Part shown: piece after piece, positions 12,678 through 23,768 of the stretch
How the letters are laid out: each line of letters opens with the position of its first letter
Numbering within the stretch: position 1 is the stretch's first letter
Assembly (NCBI RefSeq): GCF_029168945.1
Contig: NC_083609.1
Location: 20,457,501 to 20,521,500, forward strand
Reading direction: 5' to 3'
Origin: Cannabis sativa
Taxonomy: Eukaryota > Streptophyta > Magnoliopsida > Rosales > Cannabaceae
DNA: 64,000 bases
Notes under the pieces: model-generated
What the model was told of the DNA's origin: nothing
The model's input: only the letters and a program-made list of their open reading frames with translations
Database searches by the model: none
Program-made: the position numbers and the translations under genes

Positions 12678-13756
12678 CTAAATAAGACATAGTCTAATTT
12701 TAGAATTATAATTGATTAATTAAAATCAATTAACTGAGTCTGCAAGCAGTATTATCTCAACTATGGGCCTATATAACGAGCTTTCAATAAGTAGATCTAG
12801 AATTCACTAAGTAAATTCTCTAACTTATTAATTCTGCCTTGTGCCACTATATATTTGGAATTGAATAGCACTCTCAATTATATAGAACGCTCTATACATA
12901 CCACGATATAGATACATTATGATTATCCATTGTTACAATCCTCATAATCAATGATCCTCTATAGATGATCTACACTGAATAGGAATAAATTTACCGTTCT
13001 ACCCTTCAATGTATTTTATCCTTAAAACACTTAGACACATATAAATGATACTTCAGTAAACTAATATAATTACTGAAATGAGGCCTCAATCATTTATCTC
13101 TATTCAGCCAAGCTCCAAGGAAATCATCGTTTCACTTCTAAATACTTATAGAAGCTATAGATTCCATATCTATGTTTGGTGCTCCCAATCAATTGAGCTA
13201 CCATGTTTCTGAGATGTAAATATCTGCCAGAACCATTAGTTAGCTTCCACGAACAGCTTGAAGAAGATAAATAATAGAACTAATCTGAACCTAACCATAT
13301 CAGGATTAAGATCCATAGACCTAAGATCAACCATTGATATTGACCTAGAAAGACATAACAGTAAGTTTATGATATCTTATTTATGATCAATATCGGTCCT
13401 TTCCAATGTATACTCCATACATCCGATATTAGTAAACTTTGCCAATGCCCTAGAAAGGACATAACACTTATTCAAGGTGTAAGTATACCTTATCGCCGAT
13501 TATCATGTCAGTCTAAATCCAGTGAACTGAAAAATCATGGAAATCATACTTTTGAACATATAATCATGACGATACTATAATCATGTATAAATATATGCGT
13601 ATTTATATATGTTCTGGACTTAATAGAATTTATATATTAAATATAATCATGAAATAAATCATGTGAACCATGAAACATAGAATGATTTTTGGTCTTTATT
13701 AATTAGTAAATCTAAATATATTAAAATGGGTTTTATTTAGGGCGCAATACCCAACA
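12678..13756 (-). repeat. truncated 5' LTR of copia element C
   Basis: This matches only the portion of the LTR corresponding to 8440-9428. It has lost about 780 bases next to the PBS. Leader sequence (…aatatccttataacta) passes straight into LTR sequence (aataagacatagtct) near 12678-12681, with a short shared 'taaa' at the join, as in a microhomology-mediated deletion. Confidence 0.8.
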
Positions 13757-13761
13757 CTCTG

Positions 13762-15960
13762 CAACAAACTTTAAAAATTTCCCTTGTTGAGTAATTCCCA
13801 GTCGTTGGACTCAAAGGTTTGGTAACACCACCAGTTATTGGTAGCGTGTAGTGCGTAGAGTTGCGAGCCTTCTGTGCTAGCTTCAATGGGCAAGGGGCAA
13901 GAGGGCTCGAGGAAGACCATCTTTGGGCGAAAACCAGAGAATTTCACCTGATGAATAGACCAAAGGGGCTGTTCACTAGCGCTCGCCACATTAGGAGCAG
14001 CCTTTTTCAGAGATTTTGTAGGCTCGATAGTGAGTTGGTTTGAAGACTTCTTCTTATTTGTAGTTGTTTTTGTTCTTTTGGGTTCTTTGGTAGAACCCGA
14101 GGCTTCATTAACCTGGGAGCACGTTCTTTGGATCTTTTATCGACGAGAGTAGGGCTGTTGAGCATGTCTTTTGAATTGAGATCTATATATCCGAGGCAAA
14201 AGTGATACATCAAACACTTACTCAGAAACATATATTAGAAAAATGAGGAATGAACTCCCACTTAAAGGAAGTTACCATAATTATCAGAAGATGACGAGGA
14301 AGAACTATAATAATTACTAAACTCCCTAGACCCAGTGATCATGTACATATCATAAGGGTTTATTGGAGATAAATCCCAATTTGAATCTAGATGGCTTGCC
14401 CTATCTAAGTTGATACCATACTACTCGGCAATCCCATAATATGAGCTAGTACAACTAAGCTGGACATGGAATCGAGGGTACAAACTATCAAACCTATGGG
14501 TTATGCGGTCTATACAAAAGTTGTCCCATGTATAAAAATTATATTGGCTATCCCTAAAGGTTACAAGCAAGGTACGTGCAGTCCTAAGTATGGTGGGTGA
14601 CCATCCACATTCATTACCTCGGGATGCTTCTTCTTCAGCTTCTCCAGGGGTTACTTTCTGGAGATAGTGGACGTGAGCAACATAATCCTGGCTTTCTTCA
14701 TCAGCAGGGACTGGAACCTTCTCCCAGGAAGAGTATTTTGGCACCTTGTAGTGACAAGTGAACTTGTCCGAGCCAAGGAGGTTGACAGTCCTCAGATTGG
14801 CCTCATTCAAAAGGAAATCTGCTAATAGCAATTTGAATGGAAGACCGAGTTGGATTTTATGGCACTCGGCCATCTCGAGGGTGGGGATTAGTCTTTTGGA
14901 AACCTCTGTCAACACAATAAGTGTAAAAAGTAAGCGACCTCTAAGTCATGAATATAAAAAAGAACTCAAAACCAAGTTTTTGATATAGAAATTACTTGCG
15001 TATAATGCAAAATGCAGACGTGTTGATAGGAGAAAGACCAATAGTCTAGAAGAAGTTGTCCTTGAACTTGGTCTTGTTTGGTAACCTCATAATGATCCTG
15101 CGATCATTTGTGTGGGTACCAAGATAGTAAAAACGTCCTGAACATCGTTTCCTTGCGGGGACAACTTTGATAGAGTAGAAATAAAGTATCTCGAGGGGAG
15201 TGGGACACTCCTAGCCTAGGATATGGTACAAAATCTTTAAACTTGCTAGAATCCTCTAAGAACTTGGAATTAGCTGAAAGGGGGCAATTCCAAGATAATT
15301 ATAGAATTCTTTGTAGTACTCTCTCCAGGGGAGAACTGCTCCAACCTTGATGTGCTCAAGGCTCGAAGCGCCTATCCCAGGCAAGCCACTAGTACTGGCA
15401 CCATCGAACACCTCATAGATTACTCTTTCTTGTGGAAAGCAGCTGAATTCCCTAGGAGCAACGGACCTAATGCGACATCCTCACCTTTGCTTGATGTCGC
15501 AAGACTTTAATACACCACCAACATATTTTCCAATGGCCCTTACCTTGGATTAAACAAGTTTAGCTTCAAAAGTGACATTAGGATCCTAGGGGGTCTTTGA
15601 TTTACGAGGCTTGGTGGACATAATTTCAAAATCAAGGTCACTTGATGAAAAAGCAATAGTGACTCGGGATAAAAACAAAGGTCTCACTAAAGGAATAAAA
15701 GATAAAGTTTGATGTTCAGGCCACGCGGCATATCGCAGATAACGACGTTTACCTTTAGTTATCTCTTGTAAAAATTGCCTATAGCGACTAACAATTTCAT
15801 CTTGATTGGTTTTTATTATATGATCCCTAATTTTGGCATCATTAATATCAAGTTTGGATTTAGGTTTTTAGATTTTGGGTTTGAATGGAAGGGCTAATTC
15901 TTTAGGACATTCAATTTTTATGAAATCTGGAGTTGAAATCTCAAAACCAGATTGGGACAT
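13762..15960 (-). pseudogene. Tat antisense extra ORF, N-terminal and central part
   Basis: Minus-strand frame opening at ATG 15960 (MSQSGFEISTPDF). It contains stops and shifts, but conceptual segments continue: a block around 15640-15760 (KRRYLRYAAWPEHQTL), a central block around 15200-15370 (VLPWREYYKEFYNYLGIAPF), and a 164-residue open stretch at 14421-14915. A basic region and a segment ending ELLNKGNF at 13771 follow, where the copia insertion begins. The central block matches the equivalent block of the second Tat element (MPLHQYFKNVADFFGL at about 52130-52185), so two independent copies support the ORF. It lies upstream of, and antisense to, the 3' LTR. Function is unknown; the central block recalls plant 'transposase-like' mobile domains, but that is only a resemblance. 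Confidence 0.7.
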
Positions 15961-16657
15961 ACTGAAAAAAAGAAAATAATAATCCCAATTCCTGGATGGA
16001 GTTAATTCGACTTAAACCAGAAACATAGGAATTTAATAAACCTAAGTTCACTTCTCAAAGCCTTAGAAATTACCCAAAAGAGAAATCGAAAAACACTTAA
16101 ACCAAACACAGTAAAAGACGATACAATCGGAAGCAAAAATAAAAGTATTAACTCAAGAAAAAGGGAATAACAGAGAGTAAGAAATAAATCACTTACTATT
16201 TTTCTAAAGATTTATGGGCAGTAAATATCTTCGCGATTGGGATCATGATGAACGTGATGATGGGCTTAGAGAATTTCTAAGATTAAAAAATGGAATCTGA
16301 GGAAATATGTAGAAAATAGGTCAAGGACAATGAGGGCATGCAAGGTGATTAAAGACGAAGATGCTTTTTTTGCAGAGAGAGCTTGAAGGTTCAAAAGGCA
16401 AAAATGGCAAATAAGTGTTTTAACTTGAGTTTATACTTTAAGGATGGTCACCGTTAGATTGAAAGAATAATGATCTAACAGATGGGAACAAGAGAATTGA
16501 AAAAGATAGACATTTAATGCGAATGATGTGCCTCAAAATCATGAACCGCCAAAACTCAAAGCATGCAATTTTCCAAACTGGGATTAAGATAAAAAAAATA
16601 CACTTATAATCATTTAAAAAGCTATTTTTATTAAAAAAGAACTTTTAAAGGGGCAGT
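15961..16657 (+). other. Tat pre-LTR spacer with polypurine tract
   Basis: No coding sequence was seen. The segment ends in a purine-rich tract (aaaggggcag, 16647-16656) directly before the LTR start, the expected position for second-strand priming. Confidence 0.65.
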
Positions 16658-17493
16658 TGTTATACCCAAAATTCAGCTACACTAAAGAGAGTGATACGTG
16701 TCTTGCAATGGAATATGAACCACCTGATATAATGAAATTATATCATTTAATGCAAAGAAAAAGAATAACTCGTTAGTAAAGGATTAATAGAACATATTCA
16801 TAACTCACTGACTACGTAGTCCTAGGCGAGATAAGGATAAAAGACTATTGGATATTGACGAGACACGCCCGCCTCGAAGTACATGACCTCAAGAAAATAA
16901 TTCATTTATTCAAAAGAGTAAATACAGTTATGCAAAGCGATCTCTACGAATAGCGAGACAGACACCTCACTATTCTAAGAAAACTTAACGAGGTGAATCA
17001 TCTGCTAACACTTAGCATTTTTTCCATATCATAATAGACAAGGATAAAAACTCGAAGATAAGCGAGATACAGTAGTCCAAATCAGCATTAATCATCTATA
17101 AGGATAAGAATAACAGGCAGTTAAGTGGTTATCTAGTATTATCCAACATATGATTTAAATGAAACGTGGGAATTGATCACGTTTAATTAACGGTTATATT
17201 TTGAATTGAATGTAAATTACTGCCAACCTATATTCCTGTAAATGGGACAGATTCCACACAAAAAAAGGGACAGAGAATTTTAGAGAGAAAATATGTACGA
17301 TCAATTGTATATTGTATCTAAGATTCAAAAAATATCCTAAATAAGATAAACACATGGAGTATGCAGATTTAACTGCAAAACAACGTAAAAAAAATCTCGT
17401 GTTGCTTATACATTATTTATTTCTTATTATTCCAGTGTTATATTTATTACGTAAAAGCTTATTATTTTTTGTTAACGAAAATCTGCATTAACA
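16658..17493 (+). repeat. 3' LTR of Tat element 1
   Basis: It begins TGTTATACCCAAAATT right after the PPT and ends ...TCTGCATTAACA at 17493, giving an 836-base TG...CA repeat. The start resembles that of the second Tat LTR at 54110 (TGTTATCCCAATTTTT). No 5' partner is in the window because the element is 5'-truncated near 2810. Confidence 0.7.
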
Positions 17494-17522
17494 GTATGTA
17501 TTGAGACAATTCAATTTGTCCT

Positions 17523-18031
17523 TTTTAACGAACAAGTCAAAGAACACAAATAATACAGTTAAGCCAGAATCTAACTATAGCAGGATTAAGATCTTTTGAT
17601 CTAAGATTAACTAAGTGACATTGACTTAGAAAAGATATAACAGTAAGTTTATGATATCTATTTAACTGTCAATAACGGTCCAATCGGATGTATACACAAT
17701 ACATCCGATACTGGTATACTTTGCTAATACCTTAGAAAGAATATTCCAATTATACAAGTATAAGTAAACTTTATAGCTGATTATCACGTTAGTATAAATC
17801 CAGTGCACTCATAAATCATGGGACTAAAGTACTTTGAAGCATATAATCACAATTACTTTCTATTGTGATGATATCACTATTATTGTGAATAACTATATGC
17901 TTTGGATTTAAATAAAAGTTGTATATTGAAACCATAATCATGAAAACGACATGTAAACTTTAATGACTTCTAATCTTCTATTGATAACAAATAATTTGAA
18001 ATGAGTTTTATTTAGGGCATAAAATCTGAAC
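17523..18031 (-). repeat. copia LTR remnant (U3 side)
   Basis: This aligns with the distal part of the copia LTRs, for example 25570-26055 (…caaagaacac…, atgagttttatttagggcat), and ends at 18031 with a worn terminus (aaaatctgaaca). The rest of the LTR is absent. It is more diverged than the other copies. Confidence 0.75.
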
Positions 18032-18262
18032 AGTACTTAGCCTTCAACACATTACAACACAAAGAGTTACAACCAGTGGTGAGCTGCCACCCCCATTTGG
18101 CCAAGAAGGCAAGATTTATCTTCGAAGTCTTTCAAAATCCCAGGCCTCCTTGAGATTTCGGAAGGCACATCTTGTCGTAAGCCTTCAAGTAAAGACCAAT
18201 GTTACCTTTCTCGCAAGCTCACCAGAAGTTACGAACTAGGCTATCAATACAAGAGGTCGAGC
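18032..18262 (-). pseudogene. LINE reverse transcriptase C-terminal remnant
   Basis: The minus strand translates, with stops, to a standard plant LINE segment after the RT core: GNIGLYLKAYDKMCLPKS at about 18160-18215, then QGGLGF, INLAFLAKWGWQL and VLKAKY near 18035. This order (LCLPK..GGLGF, N.ALLAKWGW) is diagnostic of L1-type elements. Only about 230 bases remain, abutting the copia LTR remnant. Confidence 0.75.
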
Positions 18263-18507
18263 GAGTAGAACACTTAGTTTTTTGCATTGAATAAATTGTA
18301 AGAGAAAGGCCAACTAATTTTATAAGAGTCGCTTTACCTTTTTTCACTTGAGAAATTTATTAAAGGATAAAATCTATATGTATGTATGTATGTATATAGT
18401 AATAGAATATATATATAGACGACTGACCAATATATATAAGGGTGGATTTAAATTAATACGTTTATGGACATTTTTTTTAAAAAAGGTATACGAACAATTT
18501 AAATAGT
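18263..18507. other. AT-rich gap with (TATG)n microsatellite
   Basis: No gene was seen. A short TATG run (about 18376-18395) is followed by a TATA-rich stretch. Confidence 0.5.
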
Positions 18508-18996
18508 GTGTGGTTTGGTAACACTTTTTTAAATAGATTTTTATTTTTAAAATTAAAAAAGTGAATTTTTCAAAATCATGTTCTATAAAACTGTTTTTAC
18601 TTATCAATTTTTTAATTAAAAATCTAAATTTTAAAAACAAAAAACATCACTTTTAAAATGTTTTTAAACAATTTTTTTAATCAAAATTTTAGACTACGAC
18701 CCCAACTTAAACTTTGAAAATCAAACTCAGACCAGGTCCCAGAGTTGGACCCTCCCCTTGTCCCGATCTCGGACCCGACCTCAGACCTGGTCTCGGTCTT
18801 GATTTTAGTAAGATTAAAAAATAAAAATAAAATTTAAAATTACAAAACAGATTTTTATTTTTTGTTTTTAAAATTGAAAAACAAAAATAGTTATAGAATA
18901 TATTTTTAATTTTAAAATAAAAATTTTACTTTTATTTTTAATTTTGTAATTAAAAAATTTAAAAATAAAAGTGTTAGTAAATGCTACTATAGTATA
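18508..18996. mobile_element. probable foldback MITE
   Basis: The ends gtgtggtttggtaacac (left) and gtgttagtaaatgctac (right) are imperfect inverted repeats matching at 11 of 17 positions. Inside, long A/T-rich arms (gatttttattttt with reverse-complement partners) surround a GC-rich centre. In that centre 'agaccaggtc' at 18719 is repeated inverted near 18786. No convincing target duplication was found, so the boundaries are approximate. Confidence 0.4.
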
Positions 18997-19364
18997 TATA
19001 TAGTAATTGACGGGTACACCCCTCCTTCTGGTCGCCATTTTAGCCTCTGTTTCCGCTTACTTTTGGAAAAGACATAAAGGTCAAGGAACTTATGTAGGGT
19101 CGCGGATCCTCACGACTTCAAACTCCAAATAAGTATCATACAGTGGCGTCAAGGAAACACATAATTTTGGTCCTTATATCTGAGCACCATCAACAACACG
19201 TATACTATACCTATTACTTACCTATAATTATTTACTTCTGTCGACAAAATCATTACTTAATTGACCTTTTCTTTTTCGTTATTATATAAAGGCCAATTAT
19301 CTAATACCTCAACAATCACATCCCTTAAATAAAACAAAATAGTGTAGTTAGAAGTTGAGTTTAT
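18997..19364 (+). other. low-copy-looking segment with a TATA box
   Basis: This is one of the few stretches with mixed base composition and no recognised transposon similarity (19019-19350). A good plant TATA box, TATATAAAGG, lies at 19284-19293. The MULE terminal repeat starts about 70 bases downstream, so any transcription unit here would run into the MULE. Confidence 0.35.
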
Positions 19365-19859
19365 TTAAGAATAAATAGTATTTTTGTTCTCTCAACTTTG
19401 TACCTTACTAAATTTTACCCCCTAATATATATTACTTGTTACGAATAGTTCTCAAATTATAACGAATACAAAAACATAGTCTTTCCGTTCACTTCTGTTT
19501 AATTTTGTCGTTGAATGACTTACATGACAGTATTATTTTAAATAGAAAATGATGTGACAAGACATGTGGATATTAATTTTGGGTGATGTGGATATTTTAA
19601 TGTAGCCTAAATATTTTTTTTTTACATTAATGAATTAAAACAAAAAATTAAATAAATTCATTATAAGAAGAGAACTATAAACACTCAGAACCCTAGCTGC
19701 CCTTTTCTCTTTCCTCTCTATTCTTCATGCATAGTTGGTGTTCTTCACGCCTAGGTGATTTTTTTTTTTAAAAAATCTGGGTAAATAAAATTTGGGCTTC
19801 ACGCACAATTGGGATCTTCTCGATCTTCACGCCTGTGTTCTTCCCTCTTCAATTTTTTA

Positions 19860-19982
19860 ATGTCTTCTGCATCTTATTCTTATAACAGTAGAGATAAATC
19901 TATGAATATGTATGAATGGAGACAACCGGAGTGTAAATGTGGTTTAGAATGTATTGAACGAACAGTTGCAAAGACATGGTAA
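19860..19982 (+). CDS. short ORF with GRF-like zinc-finger start, opening inside left TIR
   Basis: A 40-residue frame, MSSASYSYNSRDKSMNMYEW..., then PECKCGLECIERTVAKTW and a stop. The Cys pattern (CKCG...C) followed by RTVAKT resembles the first half of a plant GRF zinc finger, which normally continues into an N-P-G-R-x-F segment; here a TAA cuts it. The first 20-odd residues lie inside the left TIR. Likely the broken 5' exon of the MULE protein or of a captured host gene. Confidence 0.45.
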   Translation: MSSASYSYNSRDKSMNMYEWRQPECKCGLECIERTVAKTW

Positions 19983-20736
19983 TATACCTGCTTACTTTGG
20001 TGGGAAGATTGATTATGTTCATTATTGTCATATTGATACCATGTTTATGTTTAGGCTACATGGGATAGCTAGGGATATTGGTCACAAAAATCCTGTTGAA
20101 ATGAGTTTTTATTTTAAGTGGGATAATGAAACATTGGAGTGTGTTGATAGTGACAAAGTTTTAGTTGAGAAGATTAGTCAATTTATTAAAAATAGTAAAG
20201 TCCTTCAGTGCTACTTTAGTAATTTGGATTACACAAAAAAAGGTTCTACTTTAGGTATTGAGAAAGGGTTAGTAGGTGATCCAAGTTGATCTTGTTTGAG
20301 TGAAGGACAAGTGGATCACATTGGGATTAATGCTTCTAAAATTGGGGTTGTTTTGGGTGAGTCACCAGCCACTCAATTGTCTCAAACTAGGTCTCATTGT
20401 AATGTGTAAAGTGCTACTGAATGTTGGCCTATTTTCGGTGAGTTACCAGCCACTCAATCATCTGAAAATTAGCCTGAATTTCATGTTCTAGATTTGCCAA
20501 GGAATCAGCCACAACCACCTTCTATTGAACAAGAAATTTCTACAATATCAGAGCAATATCTGCCAAGAAATGAACCACAAGATGACTCTAGAAATTACAA
20601 AGAACAGCCACCAATCGAAGAGGAAAATGAAAGGACAAATGAGGACCATGAGTATGATACTTTTGGGACAGGACAATATGTGAATTTTGGTGGTCTCCAT
20701 TCATACTTATTCATAGATCTATCTCCACTTTTATAA
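19954..20736 (+). pseudogene. MULE-associated PB1-like protein fragment
   Basis: One frame runs from 19954 to 20736 with three stops (TGA 20287, TAA about 20407, TAG about 20470). The N-terminal part (YFGGKIDYVHYCHIDTMFMF, then LHGIARDIGHKNPVEMSFYF) resembles the PB1-like domain found at the N terminus of many plant MULE transposases. An acidic, Pro/Gln-rich linker follows. The catalytic and SWIM zinc-finger parts of a MULE transposase are absent. The frame runs into the right TIR. Confidence 0.6.
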
Positions 20737-20756
20737 GAATAAGATGAAGAAGACAT
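20595..20756 (-). CDS. ORF start inside right TIR, mirror copy of the left one
   Basis: Reading the minus strand from 20756 gives MSSSSYSYKSGDRSMNKYEW, which matches the left-TIR ORF at 15 of 20 positions or better. After the TIR edge (about 20690) the frame runs antisense through the linker of the PB1-like fragment and has no further family similarity. It is therefore a duplicated exon start carried by the TIR. Confidence 0.45.
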   Translation of the reverse strand: MSSSSYSYKSGDRSMNKYEWRPPKFTYCPVPKVSYSWSSFVLSFSSSIGGCSL

Positions 20757-21216
20757 TGAAAAATTGAAGAGGGAAGAACACATGCATGAAGATCGTGAAG
20801 ATCCCAACCGTGCGTGAAACCCAGAAAAAAAGTGTGAAGAACACCAGTCGTGCGTGAAGAATAAAGAGGAAAGAGGAAAGGACAGCTAGGATTTTGAGTG
20901 TTTATAGTTCTCTTTTTATAATGATTTTATTTAATTGTTGTTTTAATTCATTAATGTAAAAAAAAAATTAGGTTGGATTAAAATATCCACGTACGTCACC
21001 CAAAATTAATATCCACATGCCTTGCCACATCATATTTTATTTAAAATAATACTGCCATGTAGGTCATTAAATGACAAAATTAAACAAAAGTGAACGGAAG
21101 GACTATGTTTCTGCATTCATTATAATTTGAGGGCTATTCGTAACAAGTAGTATATATTAGGGGGAAAAATTTGGTAGGGTAAAACGTTCGGGGGCAAAAA
21201 TATTATTTATTCTTTA

Positions 21217-22602
21217 TTTAAATATAAAGGTCCTAAATTAAGAAATTAAATTAGTAAATATTTATTTTTTAAAAAAAATATTAAAATAATGGTTAAATAT
21301 AAATAATTACCTAATTAAAATTATAAAAATACATTTACTACACAATATTTTTTTTAAAAAAAAAATAATTAAATTCAGTTATATAATTCTTTTAGTATTG
21401 CATATTATTATATTATCACAAAAACAAAAAGATATATTAGATCATTAATTATATACAACAGTACTTGATATATCGTATCACTGAAAATTAATATACCGTA
21501 GTACTAAAATTATATACTACAATGAAATTAAATAATACTAAATTAATACTCAAAAAATATGTATATCATGCTAAGAAAATTATATATACCACTATTAAAA
21601 TATATATACATACCAAAATATTTATATATAATAAAATAGAAACTAAATATCATCTTAAATAAATGCTATACTATACACAATAAAAATTATATACCATATA
21701 TACCTATAATAAAAAATAAAACAAAATAATATAATATTATTAAAAAAATTATATATACTATATTAATAAAATTATATATCACCTTTACATATAATAAAAT
21801 AAAAACTAAACATGCATGATTTAATAAGATGATATACTATATAATAAAACTTATATACCATGTAACAAAAAATATATACCTTACAATAGAAATATATATA
21901 ATAACAACAAATAAAAATAAAAAAATATCAGATGCTAATAAAATTATATATCATGTCAACGAAAGTACAATTAAAAAATAAAACTTATATATTATTTTAA
22001 AAAATAATATACCGTGTCATAAAAAAGACATATACCATTCACCAAAATATATATACCAACAACAATAATAATAAAAATTTATACTTACTAATATATATAT
22101 ATATACTATACTAACCAAATTATATACAACAATTAAAATATATATACCATGATAACAAAATTATATATATTGTATATAATAAAATAGAAACTAATTAAAT
22201 ATTATTTATAATAAATAATATATCATACAATTAAAATATACAAAAATAATAATTAAATACATATAGTATGCTAATAAAATAGTCTACATATATTAAAATA
22301 TTTATATTATGCTAATTAACAAAATTATATACCACTATTATATATAACAAAATAAAATCTAAATAATTTCTAAGAATAATACATATCGTATAACAAAATA
22401 AAAATATTCTATACAACAAAATCTATATACCAACAACCCACAACAACTTATAAAAAAATTTAAAAAATCGACATAACTTTCAAATAATTTTTTTTTTTTA
22501 AATAAAACTAATATAAATATACCATAATCATAAGTAATATACTTCTAATTCTAAAAGAAATATGAAAAAAAAAATTATTGATTTTTTTAGTGTGGCAAAA
22601 GA
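21217..22602. repeat. AT-rich low-complexity region with 'atatacca' repeats
   Basis: About 1.4 kb dominated by irregular recurrences of 'ttatatacca', 'aataaaat' and 'aaaattatata'. No ORF or RNA gene was seen. The pattern looks like an old, drifted short-unit array rather than random AT sequence. Confidence 0.55.
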
Positions 22603-23768
22603 CACTACTACAAAAAAGAGTATTCGTGACGGTTTTAAAAATACTTTTTTATGGAGAACCGCCGCTAAAAAAATTAAGTGAGTGTTCAAAACCGTTGGGA
22701 AAAATAGGATATTTCTAACGGTTTTAAATTGTCGGAAGGTATAGGTGATATTTTTTAAACGTGCCTTAAAAACTCCCATTATTTGCAAAAAGGGAATTAC
22801 CGACGGTTTAAAACCATCGGCTATACTATAGGCGACGATTTAGTATAGCCGACAGTTTTAAACCGTCATAGCCGACAGTTTTAAACCGTCGCCTGTAGTA
22901 TTGCCAACAGTTTTGAACCGTTGGCAATTCTCATGCTTCAACTTTACGCGTTTTGGATCTAAAATGTCATTTCCCGCACCTTCAATTTCAAAATTTTACT
23001 TTCCATATCTTAAATTTCATTTCCCTCTTTTAAGATATAACCCCCCCAAAAAAATTATATCTCATTTTTCAAAGTCTTTTGTAAATTTTATTTCATTTCC
23101 CGGTTCTCTCTCCTTTGCGACCACGAGCCATGTCGTCCCTCCTCTACTCTCTCTCACTTTGTCCCTTTCCTCCGCTCTCTCGTGGTAGCATAAAGGTAAG
23201 CACAACATTTTCTTATTTTTTGTTTAAATTTCTATTAGCCATGATTTGGTTTGTTGATATTGATCTATGTGTGTGATCGAAATAAATCCAAAGCTTGCAA
23301 TGCGAAGAAAGTTTCAAGGATCGTCAAGTGAAAAGTAACCCAAAACTTGTAAAAGAAAATTTTGACGAGGATGAAGACGAGCACAATAACGATGGAGGAG
23401 GATGAAGCTTGTAAGGGTTTTGGATCGGATGTAATATATGCGAGAAGTGGTTTCGAGGAGGATGAAGACGATAATTTTTTTTCGGGGTAATCCCCTATAG
23501 CAACTGTTTAAAACCGTCGGCTATACTATAGGCCACAGTTTAAAACCGTCGGCTATAGTATAGCCGACAGTTTTAAATCATGGCCTATAGTATCGACTAT
23601 AGCTGACGGTTTTCAGCTGTTGGGAATTCTTTTATAACGATATTTTTCTACAGTCGCCTATTCTACCCAGTATTCATGAGGCTCGTATAGGCAACAATTT
23701 TATATACCATTGAGAATTCTTTACCCGATGATGTAAAAATATCAGGAATTCTGAGTTTTTTAGTAGTG
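22603..23768. mobile_element. small non-autonomous CACTA element
   Basis: It starts CACTACTACAAAAAAGAG and ends ...TTTTTTAGTAGTG, with 3-base target duplication AGA at 22600-22602 and 23769-23771. Subterminal arrays of a motif like 'gccgacagttttaaaccgtc' occur in both orientations at 22800-22925 and 23500-23630, as expected for CACTA transposase binding sites. The core (about 22930-23490) has no transposase. It holds pyrimidine-rich, leader-like DNA, an ATG at about 23130 and a possible splice donor (AAAGGTAAGC, about 23192). Confidence 0.82.

Larger units (their letters stand above)
7658..13756 (-). mobile_element. non-autonomous copia element C with 5-bp target duplication
   Basis: A 6.1-kb minus-strand copia derivative. 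Target duplication CTCTG is seen at 7653-7657 and 13757-13761. Layout in its own direction: truncated 5' LTR (13756-12678), leader and decayed pol, PPT at about 9429-9440, and complete 3' LTR (9428-7658). The PBS and the inner part of the 5' LTR are gone, so it could not be reverse transcribed again without help. It sits inside the antisense ORF of the Tat element. The outer LTR end at 7658 is degenerate (tcttaggaat for the family tgttggaaat). Confidence 0.85.
19365..21216 (+). mobile_element. non-autonomous MULE with ~0.53-0.56 kb terminal inverted repeats
   Basis: The left end (19365-about 19927) and right end (about 20690-21216) are reverse complements over more than 500 bases. Shared blocks include aaataaatagtatttttg, the run around 'gacatgtggatattaatttt', and the block ending ATGAATGGAGAC. 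Long TIRs and a gene fragment inside are typical of Mutator-like elements. The outermost bases are worn and I could not define a 9-base target duplication. The core (19928-20689) encodes a broken PB1-like protein and no transposase catalytic domain. Confidence 0.75.

Noticed and set aside
22528..23188. Frames of 86 and 95 codons around the small CACTA element
   Set aside because: The first crosses the element boundary; the second is low-complexity and pyrimidine-rich, without family support.
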